In this document: positions 57,213 through 64,000 of the stretch, in pieces
Layout: each line of letters opens with the position of its first letter
How positions within the stretch are numbered: position 1 is the first letter of the stretch
DNA from: Streptomyces sp. NBC_00440
GTDB lineage: Bacteria > Actinomycetota > Actinomycetes > Streptomycetales > Streptomycetaceae
Length of the DNA stretch: 64,000 nt
Direction of reading: 5' to 3'
Assembly: GCF_036014215.1 (NCBI RefSeq)
Contig: NZ_CP107921.1
Coordinates: forward strand, 4,588,501 to 4,652,500
Notes under the pieces: generated by a model
Seen by the model: only the letters and a program-made list of their open reading frames with translations
The model's database searches: none
What the model was told of the DNA's origin: nothing
Position numbers and translations under genes: made by a program

Positions 57213-57788
57213 ATGCGTCAGCCCATCTGCCGGCCCACCCGTCAGCCCACGCTTCAGCCCACCCACCAGTCCACCGCCCGGTCCGTCCGCCGGTCCGTCC
57301 CCCGGCTCATCCGCCGGTTCATCCAGAGGCCGGCCGTCATCGCGGCAGCCGTCGGAGGCCTCGCGGCGCTCGGGATCGTCCCGGCGACCGCGGCACCCGC
57401 TGCCGCGCCCGCCGCAGTGCCCGCCGTGGCACCCGCCGCCACACCGGCGAGCATCTGCGGCTCCGGCTACCGGGAGATCGATTCCCACACCTTCACCAAC
57501 GGGCGGGTCGAATTCGCCCGCGTCCATCTCCTCTACAACGCGACGACCGGCTACAACTGCGTCGTCACCGACCACAGCCGCGCCACCGCGGGCATGGCCC
57601 TGCCCACCGGGGCCTGGATCGACGTCCAGGGCGACGGCAAGGGCCAGGCCAAGGACCAGGGCACGTTCTCCTCGTACGCGGGCCCGGTGCGGCTCAAGGC
57701 CGTCCACTCCTGCGTGCAGTGGGGCGGCATGATCGAGGCCGGTGTCGGTACGTACACGTACACCAGCCCATGGACCCACTGCGGCTGA
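57213..57788 (+). CDS. Secreted protein similar to spore-associated protein A
   Basis: The mature domain of this 191-aa protein (from about residue 85) has four cysteines and the pattern CGSGYREIDSHTF, LLYNATTGYNCVVT, TFSSYAGPVRLKA, SCVQWGGMI and a Cys-Gly C-terminus. It resembles SapA-type spore-associated proteins of Streptomyces. The N-terminal region is odd: about 40 residues rich in Pro/Arg/Gln/Thr before the hydrophobic signal core (PAVIAAAVGGLAALGIVP), then an Ala/Pro spacer. ATG with TGGGGGCACC upstream. Role in spores is inferred from the family. Confidence 0.75.
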   Translation: MRQPICRPTRQPTLQPTHQSTARSVRRSVPRLIRRFIQRPAVIAAAVGGLAALGIVPATAAPAAAPAAVPAVAPAATPASICGSGYREIDSHTFTNGRVEFARVHLLYNATTGYNCVVTDHSRATAGMALPTGAWIDVQGDGKGQAKDQGTFSSYAGPVRLKAVHSCVQWGGMIEAGVGTYTYTSPWTHCG

Positions 57789-57894
57789 ACAACCGCACCG
57801 GGCCCGCGTGGACTCCACCGGCTCGAACCACACCCGCTGGACCCCGGCGGCCGTCCGCCGCCCGGCAGCGAGGGATAGAGGGATAATCGGGCCC

Positions 57895-58470
57895 GTGAGC
57901 GACAACGGCGAGAACGGCGACAACGGCGACGGCACCGCGAAGACCGCCGCTCCGGGCGGCAGGGCCGGCCGGACCGGCCAGGACCGCACGCCCGGCGGGC
58001 CGCAGCCCGAGACCATCCGCTTCTTCGGTACGACCTGGGTCGGCCGCGACAGCGGATACGGGCTGCGGCGCGCCGCGGTCGCGGCCGGCGCGCTGGTCAC
58101 GACGGTCGCCGCGTGCTTCGTGACGCGGCTCGCCTACCAGGGTGTGCAGACCGCCGACATCGGCAGCTTCGCCTCCGCCCTCTTCGTGGCCGTCTTCGCC
58201 GTCTGCAGCGCGGTCGCCTTCGCCCGCACCTGGGACGGCTTCCGCCGCCGCCCCGCCGATCCGGCCCGCGAGGAATCCCTGCGCAGCCTGAAGGCGATCG
58301 GCTTCATCGGCTCGCTCCTGGCGTACTTCATCCGTTCCCTGACCGAGGCCCCCGGCGAGAAACTGCGCCGCACCGAGTACGAGACGGCCGCCGCGGCGTA
58401 CGAGAAGCGCCGGGGAGCCCGCGCCGGAAACCCGGCAGCCCGCAGGAAGCCGAAGTCCAAGCGCGGCTGA
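57895..58470 (+). CDS. Hypothetical two-helix membrane protein
   Basis: The 191-aa protein has a Gly/Asn/Asp-rich N-terminus, the segment ETIRFFGTTWVGRDSGYGLRRA, two hydrophobic segments (about residues 65-85 and 93-112), a basic loop and a second weakly hydrophobic stretch (LKAIGFIGSLLAYFIRSL), then a basic tail. I do not recognise the family. GATAAT lies 7 nt before the GTG and there is no ribosome-binding site, pointing to a leaderless mRNA. Confidence 0.75.
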   Translation: MSDNGENGDNGDGTAKTAAPGGRAGRTGQDRTPGGPQPETIRFFGTTWVGRDSGYGLRRAAVAAGALVTTVAACFVTRLAYQGVQTADIGSFASALFVAVFAVCSAVAFARTWDGFRRRPADPAREESLRSLKAIGFIGSLLAYFIRSLTEAPGEKLRRTEYETAAAAYEKRRGARAGNPAARRKPKSKRG

Positions 58471-58636
58471 GGACGCACGCACCCGGCCCGCCCTCCGGGG
58501 ACCCCGCCATCCAGGAACCCCGGGGCGTGAGCCCATCTGTGCCCCATTGCCCCATGCCCTGCTGCCTGGCCGGCCCCCTGTCTCCCCCCGCCCCTGCCTC
58601 TGTTCCCTGCGGCCGTCCGCCACGAAGATGTCAGAT

Positions 58637-59395
58637 ATGACGGAACTCGCACTGTCCTCGGACCCGGTCGCCGCCCAGTACGCCGCAGCGCGCCCCGGAT
58701 ACCCGCCCGAGCTCTTCGACGCCGTGGAAGCGATGGCGCACCGCCCGCTCAAGGGCGCGTACGTGGTCGACGTCGGCGCGGGCACGGGCATCGCCACCGG
58801 ACTGCTGCGGGACCGCGGCGCCGAGGTGGTGGCGGTCGAACCGGGCCCCGGCATGGCCGCACAGCTGCGCTCCGCCCTCCCCGGTGTGCCGCTGGTGCAG
58901 GGCGTGGGCGACGCGCTCCCGCTCGCCTCGGGCTGCGCCGACTTCGTCACATACGCGCAGGCCTGGCACTGGACGGAACCGACCCGCTCGGTCCCCGAAG
59001 CCCTGCGGGTCCTGAAGCCGCGCGGGGTACTGGCCCTCTGGTGGAACGTCCCGGACCCGTCCGTCCGCTGGGCCGCCGACCAGGAGGCGCGGCTGAAGAA
59101 GCGGCTCCCCGAGTACTACCGCTACGGGACGGCGCCGAAGGCCCCCGTGATCATCAAGACCCTGTACGACGGCCTGACCCCGGCCTTCCGACGCCTGCAA
59201 TGGTCGCGCGAGGTGGACATCGACACCCACATCGCCCAGCTGAGCAGCCGCTCGTACGTGGCAGCCGCACCCGAGGAGAAGGCGGCCCGGGCCCTGGCGG
59301 ACGAGCGGGCGGAACTGCTGCGGATCTTCCCGGAGGGCAGAGTGCGGGAGGAGTACGTCATCAACCTCACGGCCGTACGGAAACCGGCGAACTGA
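58637..59395 (+). CDS. Class I SAM-dependent methyltransferase, copy 1
   Basis: The 252-aa protein has SAM motif I VVDVGAGTGIATGLL, an acidic motif II VAVEPGPGMAAQL, the UbiE/YcgJ-like QAWHWTEPTRSVPEALRVLKPRGVLALWW and a C-terminal part ending REEYVINLTAVRK. It is clearly paralogous to the methyltransferase about 1.4 kb downstream. The substrate is unknown. ATG 58628, three codons upstream, is an alternative start. Confidence 0.88.
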   Translation: MTELALSSDPVAAQYAAARPGYPPELFDAVEAMAHRPLKGAYVVDVGAGTGIATGLLRDRGAEVVAVEPGPGMAAQLRSALPGVPLVQGVGDALPLASGCADFVTYAQAWHWTEPTRSVPEALRVLKPRGVLALWWNVPDPSVRWAADQEARLKKRLPEYYRYGTAPKAPVIIKTLYDGLTPAFRRLQWSREVDIDTHIAQLSSRSYVAAAPEEKAARALADERAELLRIFPEGRVREEYVINLTAVRKPAN

Positions 59396-59469
59396 CCTCC
59401 CCCGAAGCCGGAGCAGCCACCGGAACCGGACCGGCAACCAGCGCAGTCACCCGTACCCCGGACCGGCTC

Positions 59470-59940
59470 TCACCCCCGCCGCCCCCCGAACCTCCCCACA
59501 AGCCCCACGACTCCACCGACGACAACACCGCGCCACACCGCGTCCCCCAAACTGCTGAAAAAGCTTTCCGATCCGAGCAGTTGGCGCACCACAACGTCAC
59601 TGACAGCCATCAGCACAGCGGGCACGGCCGCGACCCGCCAGGGATGCGCGGCGGACCACCGCCTGATCCGCTGGTCGACCCGCGCCGCCTGCCGCCCGCC
59701 GAGCGCGGCCCCCGCGCCGCCCACGATGAAGAACAGCGTGAGCGCGACCGAGACCGCGGTGGTCACGGCGTGCGCCCCCACCCCCTCGGCGAGCGCCGCG
59801 ATCCCGAACGAGACCGCGCCACCCATCGCGCCGACGGCCGCGGCGGACCGCCACGGCCCGAGCGTCGCGGAGGCGACGGCCAGGCTGCGCTGCTCGGATC
59901 CGGACATCTCCGACCCGGACTTTCCAAGGTTCTGCGTCAT
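59470..59940 (-). CDS. Hypothetical four-helix membrane protein
   Basis: The 156-aa protein has a short polar N-terminus and four hydrophobic segments (about residues 30-50, 58-82, 102-118 and 132-150) with basic loops such as GRQAARVDQRIRRWSAAHPWR. No family recognised. It lies on the opposite strand between two paralogous methyltransferase genes, so the arrangement probably arose by duplication around it or by insertion. Confidence 0.7.
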   Translation of the reverse strand: MTQNLGKSGSEMSGSEQRSLAVASATLGPWRSAAAVGAMGGAVSFGIAALAEGVGAHAVTTAVSVALTLFFIVGGAGAALGGRQAARVDQRIRRWSAAHPWRVAAVPAVLMAVSDVVVRQLLGSESFFSSLGDAVWRGVVVGGVVGLVGRFGGRRG

Positions 59941-60042
59941 GCCTCAACGGTCCGCCGCGAACCTGCCGAAGGCTATGGGGGATGCCCCTGACGCACCCCC
60001 GACGTGGGAGCCAAAACCCTGAGGTGCGCGCAGAATTGGCGT

Positions 60043-60795
60043 ATGACAACCACCTCACGCGCCCACTCCTTCAACGCGGCAGCAGCCGCCTACGCGGCGA
60101 ACCGCCCGTCCTATCCGCCCGCCCTCCTCGACGCCGTCGAAGAACTCGCGGGGCGCCCGCTGGCCGGCGCCCGGGTCGCCGACGTCGGCGCGGGCACGGG
60201 TATAGCCAGCGCCCTCCTCCATGAGCGCGGCGCCCGGATCGTCGCGGTCGAGCCGGGCGACGGCATGGCGGAACAGTTCCGCCGCACGCTGCCCGGCGTA
60301 CCGGTGGTGCGCGGCGACGGGAACAACCTCCCGCTCGCCGACGCGTCGGCGGACTTCATCACGTACGCCCAGGCCTGGCACTGGACGGACCCGGCCCGTT
60401 CGGCACCCGAGGCGATGCGCGTCCTGCGTCCCGGTGGCGCGCTCGCCCTCTGGTGGAACATCGCGGACCACGGGGTGCAGTGGATCGCCGACCAGAAGAA
60501 CAGGATCGAGCGCTTCTTCGGCGGCTCCGACATCGTGCTCGGCGCGCACGGCACGGCCGCGCGGACACTCCAGACCGGCGGCCTGGACTTCGCCGACCGC
60601 ACCGTCCACTGGACCCGCGAGGTCTCCATCGACACCCACCTCGCCAATCTGGCCAGCCACTCCGTGTTCCTGGTCGCGGGGGAGGAGGCCACCAGGGAGT
60701 TCGCCGACCAGGAGCGCACCGTCCTGAGGGACCTCTTCCCGCAGGGCATGGTGAGCGAGGCGTACGCGGTCGACCTCTGCGTGGCGATCCGCTGA
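60043..60795 (+). CDS. Class I SAM-dependent methyltransferase, copy 2
   Basis: The 250-aa protein is a paralogue of copy 1: VADVGAGTGIASALL, VAVEPGDGMAEQFRRTLPGVPVV, QAWHWTDPARSAPEAMRVLRPGGALALWWN and EVSIDTHLANLASHS can be lined up directly with it. The upstream ATG-containing frame adds 13 unrelated codons and is not used. Substrate unknown. Confidence 0.88.
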   Translation: MTTTSRAHSFNAAAAAYAANRPSYPPALLDAVEELAGRPLAGARVADVGAGTGIASALLHERGARIVAVEPGDGMAEQFRRTLPGVPVVRGDGNNLPLADASADFITYAQAWHWTDPARSAPEAMRVLRPGGALALWWNIADHGVQWIADQKNRIERFFGGSDIVLGAHGTAARTLQTGGLDFADRTVHWTREVSIDTHLANLASHSVFLVAGEEATREFADQERTVLRDLFPQGMVSEAYAVDLCVAIR

Positions 60796-60842
60796 CGGCG
60801 ACAGCGCACCCGGCGGACGCGCACCCCGGCAGGCGACGTCCC

Positions 60843-60890
60843 TTGACGGAACCAACCCGGCGGGAGAATTATTCACCACGTGATGAATAA
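60843..60890 (+). promoter_or_regulatory. Promoter and palindromic operator of the ABC-2 exporter
   Basis: A good -35 TTGACG (60843-60848), 17-nt spacer and AT-rich -10 GAATTA (60866-60871) run into a 22-bp dyad with arms TTATTCA (60869-60875) and TGAATAA (60884-60890) around a CACGTG core; only one symmetric pair mismatches. The dyad covers the -10, start point and start codon. It is strikingly AT-rich for this genome and suits a MarR- or TetR-type repressor, but no regulator gene is adjacent. Confidence 0.7.
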
Positions 60891-61644
60891 ATCTCCGAGC
60901 TGCGCACCGGACCACCCGGCGGCACCGCCACCCCCCATCGACGCCCGGGGCCTGTCCGTGGTCCGAGGCTCGCGAACCGTCCTGCGCGACCTGGACTTCA
61001 CCGTCCCCCGCGGCCGGATCACCGGTCTGCTCGGCCCGTCCGGCTGCGGGAAGTCCACCCTGATGCGGGCGGTGGTCGGCACCCAGGCCAAGGTCACCGG
61101 CACCCTCACGGTGCTGGACCACCCGGCGGGCGCCGCCCCGCTGCGAAGTCGTATCGGCTATGTGACCCAGGCCCCGTCCGTCTACGACGACCTCACCGTC
61201 GAGCAGAACCTGGACTACTTCGCATCGATCCTCGGCGCCCGCGCCAACGTCCCGCGCGTCATCGAACAGGTCGACCTGACCACGCACACGACCGCCCTGG
61301 CGGGCAGCCTCTCCGGCGGCCAGCGCAGCCGAGTCTCCCTGGCCGTGGCCCTGCTCGGCAGTCCGGAACTCCTGGTCCTGGACGAACCGACCGTAGGACT
61401 GGACCCGGTGCTGCGCAGAGACCTCTGGGCCCTGTTCCACCGCCTGGCCGACGACGGCACCACCCTGCTCGTGTCCTCCCACGTCATGGACGAGGCGGAG
61501 CGCTGCCACCGCCTGCTCCTCATGCGCGAGGGCGAGATCCTGGCCGAAGGCACCCCGGACGAACTGCGCACCCGCACCCAGGCCCCGACGGTCGAGGCGG
61601 CCTTCCTCCACCTGGTCGACGCGGCACGGAAGAGGGCCCGGTGA
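60880..61644 (+). CDS. ABC-2 exporter ATP-binding subunit
   Basis: This 254-aa ABC ATPase of the drug-export (DrrA/NodI) type has Walker A GPSGCGKST, signature SLSGGQRSRVSLAVAL, Walker B LLVLDEPTVGLDP and the H-loop VSSHVMDEAERC. The start codon (GTG 60880 or ATG 60883) has no ribosome-binding site and lies inside the operator, so translation is probably leaderless. The permease gene overlaps its stop by 4 nt. Confidence 0.92.
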   Translation: MMNKSPSCAPDHPAAPPPPIDARGLSVVRGSRTVLRDLDFTVPRGRITGLLGPSGCGKSTLMRAVVGTQAKVTGTLTVLDHPAGAAPLRSRIGYVTQAPSVYDDLTVEQNLDYFASILGARANVPRVIEQVDLTTHTTALAGSLSGGQRSRVSLAVALLGSPELLVLDEPTVGLDPVLRRDLWALFHRLADDGTTLLVSSHVMDEAERCHRLLLMREGEILAEGTPDELRTRTQAPTVEAAFLHLVDAARKRAR

Positions 61645-62378
61645 ACGTCACCCACACCCTCGCCACCACCAGCCGGGTCCTGCGCCAACTGCGCCACGAC
61701 CCCCGCACGATCGCGCTCCTGCTGCTGATCCCCGCCGTCATGATCACGCTGCTGCGGTACGTGTTCGACGCGTCCCCGCAGACGTTCAACTCGATCGGCG
61801 CGTCGCTGCTGGGCATCTTCCCGCTGATCACGATGTTCCTGGTGACCTCCATCGCGACCTTGCGCGAACGCACGTCCGGCACCCTGGAGCGCCTGCTGTC
61901 CCTGCCGATCGGCAAGGCCGACATCATCGCCGGGTACGCACTGGCCTTCGGCCTCCTGGCCATCGTCCAGTCCGCCCTGGCCACGGCCCTCTCGGTCTGG
62001 CTCCTGGACCTGAACGTCACGGGCTCCCCCTGGCTCCTGCTCCTGGTCGCCCTCCTGGACGCACTGCTGGGCACGGCGCTGGGCCTGTTCGTCTCGGCGT
62101 TCGCGGCCTCGGAGTTCCAGGCAGTCCAGTTCATGCCGGCGGTGATCTTCCCCCAGCTGCTGCTCTGCGGCCTGTTCACCCCACGGAACCAGATGCAGCC
62201 GCTCCTGGAGGGCCTCTCCAACGTGCTGCCGATGTCGTACGCGGTGGACGCGATGAACCAGGTCATGCACCACAGCGCGGTAACGACGACGTTCGTACGC
62301 GACATCGGGATCGTAGGAGGCTGCGCACTCCTGGTCCTGACCCTGGGCGCGGCAACACTGCGCCGCCGGACGACGTAA
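61641..62378 (+). CDS. ABC-2 exporter permease subunit
   Basis: The 245-aa membrane protein has six hydrophobic segments and the ABC-2 pattern MFLVTSIATLRERTSGTLERLLSLPIGKADIIAGYALAF and FMPAVIFPQLLLCGLFTPRNQM. With the ATPase it forms an exporter, probably of a hydrophobic drug or lipid. It starts with GTG overlapping the ATPase stop (GTGA). Confidence 0.92.
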   Translation: MNVTHTLATTSRVLRQLRHDPRTIALLLLIPAVMITLLRYVFDASPQTFNSIGASLLGIFPLITMFLVTSIATLRERTSGTLERLLSLPIGKADIIAGYALAFGLLAIVQSALATALSVWLLDLNVTGSPWLLLLVALLDALLGTALGLFVSAFAASEFQAVQFMPAVIFPQLLLCGLFTPRNQMQPLLEGLSNVLPMSYAVDAMNQVMHHSAVTTTFVRDIGIVGGCALLVLTLGAATLRRRTT

Positions 62379-62530
62379 CAGGGGGAGTCCGAGGGGAGAC
62401 CGCCCCCCCACGTACCACCCGTCGGACACCCCCGCGCCCACCCACCACCCCGATGCAAGGATGACCCGGGAACGGAAGAGACAGACAGACGGACAGGCAG
62501 AAAGCCCCAACCGGCGAGGTGAACAGAGCC

Positions 62531-63340
62531 ATGGCCCAGACAGTCGCAGTCCTAGGCACCGGCAAGATCGGCGAAGCCCTCCTGAGCGGAATGCTCCGCG
62601 CGGGCTGGCCCCCCGCCAACCTCCTCGTCACCACCCGCCGCCCTGCCCGAGCGGAAGAACTCCGTACCCGCTACGGCGTGGAACCGGTCACCAACCAGGA
62701 AGCGGCCGAGCGAGCCGACATCCTCATCCTCACGGTGAAGCCGCAGGACATGGGCAAGCTCCTGGACGAGCTCGCCCCCCACGTCCCCGCGGACCGCCTG
62801 GTCATCAGTGGCGCCGCCGGCATCCCCACCTCCTTCTTCGAGGAGCGCCTCGCCGCCGGCACCCCGGTCGTCCGGGTCATGACGAACACCCCCGCCCTGG
62901 TGGACGAGGCGATGTCCGTCATCTCGCCCGGCAGCCACGCGACGGAGGCACACCTGGTCCACGCCGATGAGATCTTCGGCGGTGTGGGCAAGACCCTCCG
63001 CGTCCCGGAGACGCAGCAGGACGCGGCCACCGCACTCTCCGGCTCCGGCCCGGCGTACTTCTACTACCTGGTCGAGGCGATGACCGACGCAGGAATCCTC
63101 CTCGGCCTGCCGCGCGCCCAGGCGCACGACCTGATCGTGCAGGCTGCCATCGGCGCTGCCGTGATGCTCAGGGACAGTGGCGAACACCCGGTGAAACTGC
63201 GCGAGGCGGTCACCAGCCCGGCGGGCACCACGATCAACGCGATCCGCGAGCTGGAGAACCACGGCGTACGGGCCGCTCTCATCGCCGCCCTGGAGGCAGC
63301 CCGCGACCGCAGCCGCGAACTGGCCTCCGGCAACGGCTGA
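62531..63340 (+). CDS. proC: Pyrroline-5-carboxylate reductase
   Basis: ProC reduces pyrroline-5-carboxylate to proline with NAD(P)H. The 269-aa protein has the Rossmann motif VAVLGTGKIGEALLSGM, RVMTNTPALVDEAM and the signature region LSGSGPAYFYYLVEAMTDAGILLGLPR and VTSPAGTTINAIRELE. The ATG is preceded by GCGAGGTGA; a GTG four codons upstream is possible. It is convergent with trpS, with 24 nt between stops. Confidence 0.96.
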   Translation: MAQTVAVLGTGKIGEALLSGMLRAGWPPANLLVTTRRPARAEELRTRYGVEPVTNQEAAERADILILTVKPQDMGKLLDELAPHVPADRLVISGAAGIPTSFFEERLAAGTPVVRVMTNTPALVDEAMSVISPGSHATEAHLVHADEIFGGVGKTLRVPETQQDAATALSGSGPAYFYYLVEAMTDAGILLGLPRAQAHDLIVQAAIGAAVMLRDSGEHPVKLREAVTSPAGTTINAIRELENHGVRAALIAALEAARDRSRELASGNG

Positions 63341-63364
63341 CCCGCCACCCCCAGCCGGCGACGG

Positions 63365-64000
63365 CTACGGCTCCAGCAGCCCGATGGCCCGGTACGCGGC
63401 ATCGACCGTGGGCCGGGCCATCGCCCGTGCCCGCGCGGCGCCCCGCCTGAGGACCTCCTCCAGATACCCGGGATCGGCGACCAGTGCCGTATGCCTCTTC
63501 TGGAGCGGCCGCAGCAGCTCGACCACCGCGTCGGCCGCGTCCTTCTTCAGCGCCCCGTACGACGCGTACGTCCCGGCGAGCGCTCCGGGCTCCTCCCCCG
63601 TACAGGCGCCCAGCACCTCCAGCAGATTGGCGACCCCGGGACTCGCGGCCCGGTCGTAGACGACCTCCGAACCGCTGTCGGTCACGGCCCGCATGACCTT
63701 CTTGTGCACCACAGCGGGTTCGTCCAGGAGATAGACGATCCCCGCACCCGAGGCGTGCGACTTCCCCATCTTCGACGTGGGGTCCTGAAGGTCCATGACC
63801 CGCGCGGCCACCGCGGGCTCAATGGCCTTCGGTACCACAAAGGTGTGCCCGTACCGCTGGTTGAACCGCACGGCCAGATCCCGGGTCAGCTCGACATGCT
63901 GCGTCTGGTCCTCACCGACCGGAACCTCGTCGGCCGAGTACGCCAGGATGTCCGCGGCCATCAGCGCCGGATAGGTGAGAAGGGAGAGCCGCACACTGTC
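63365..64000 (-). CDS. trpS: Tryptophanyl-tRNA synthetase, C-terminal part (cut by window edge)
   Basis: The frame is open to the end of the window, giving the last 211 residues. They contain YPALMAADILAYSADEVPVGEDQTQHVELTRDLA, the class I KMSKS-type loop PTSKMGKSHAS and the C-terminal anticodon-binding helices of TrpS. The N-terminal HIGH motif lies beyond the window. TrpS charges tRNA-Trp with tryptophan. Confidence 0.95.
   Translation of the reverse strand, partial: DSVRLSLLTYPALMAADILAYSADEVPVGEDQTQHVELTRDLAVRFNQRYGHTFVVPKAIEPAVAARVMDLQDPTSKMGKSHASGAGIVYLLDEPAVVHKKVMRAVTDSGSEVVYDRAASPGVANLLEVLGACTGEEPGALAGTYASYGALKKDAADAVVELLRPLQKRHTALVADPGYLEEVLRRGAARARAMARPTVDAAYRAIGLLEP

Overview
The window is chromosomal DNA from a Streptomyces-type actinomycete. 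The GC content is very high and third codon positions are almost always G or C. GTG starts are common. Gene content and order (tilS-hpt-ftsH-folE, a fol cluster, panC-nadB-nadC-coaX, lsr2-clpC, sigE-cseABC, disA-radA) match the conserved core of Streptomyces chromosomes. I see no rRNA, tRNA, insertion sequence, prophage, CRISPR array or antibiotic gene cluster, so this is vertically inherited core sequence with a few local innovations.

Layout. 0-5.4 kb: end of a metalloprotease-like gene, then tilS, hpt, ftsH and folE (tRNA modification, purine salvage, membrane proteolysis, first folate step). 5.4-8.5 kb: leftward folate operon folP-NTF2-like-folB-folK-DUF3180. 8.7-15.6 kb: an MprF-like membrane protein, a membrane-anchored esterase and a four-gene betaine/choline-type ABC importer. 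15.7-19.2 kb: a coiled-coil membrane protein, then a solitary NuoD paralogue beside a MidA-family methyltransferase. 19.3-24.3 kb: NarL-type two-component pair, ArsR-type regulator and threonine aldolase-like enzyme. 24.4-30 kb: rightward cofactor operon (DUF2520, panC, nadB, nadC, coaX) joining pantothenate/CoA and NAD synthesis. 30-36 kb: small proteins, BlaI-type regulator, ArgA-type acetyltransferase, Lsr2, a Prim-Pol-like relic and ClpC. 36-40.6 kb: alpha/beta hydrolase, M23 peptidase, TetR/MFS efflux pair. 40.6-44 kb: the sigE-cseA-cseB-cseC cell-envelope stress operon. 44-52.5 kb: mutY, PAP2 phosphatase, disA (c-di-AMP synthase), radA and a sigma/anti-sigma-like BACON membrane protein. 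52.5-64 kb: Ppx/GppA, sugar isomerase, TetR, ilvD, a spore-associated-protein-like secreted protein, two paralogous methyltransferases, an ABC-2 exporter, proC and the 3' part of trpS.

The most unusual observations are: a 37-bp duplication of the start of cseC that leaves a 39-codon leader peptide gene still coupled by ATGA overlaps on both sides; a hairpin that would bridge the Shine-Dalgarno sequence and start codon of ftsH; an in-frame repeat insertion in the DisA linker; a NuoD paralogue paired with the methyltransferase family known to act on its mitochondrial homologue; a single polypeptide joining degenerate ECF-sigma, zinc-finger anti-sigma, membrane and BACON parts; and several strong palindromic operators (clpC, blaI-like, TetR/MFS, ABC-2 exporter). 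Many genes have a -10-like hexamer 6-7 nt before the start codon, suggesting leaderless transcripts. All calls come from reading the sequence; no alignment, structure prediction or database search was run.
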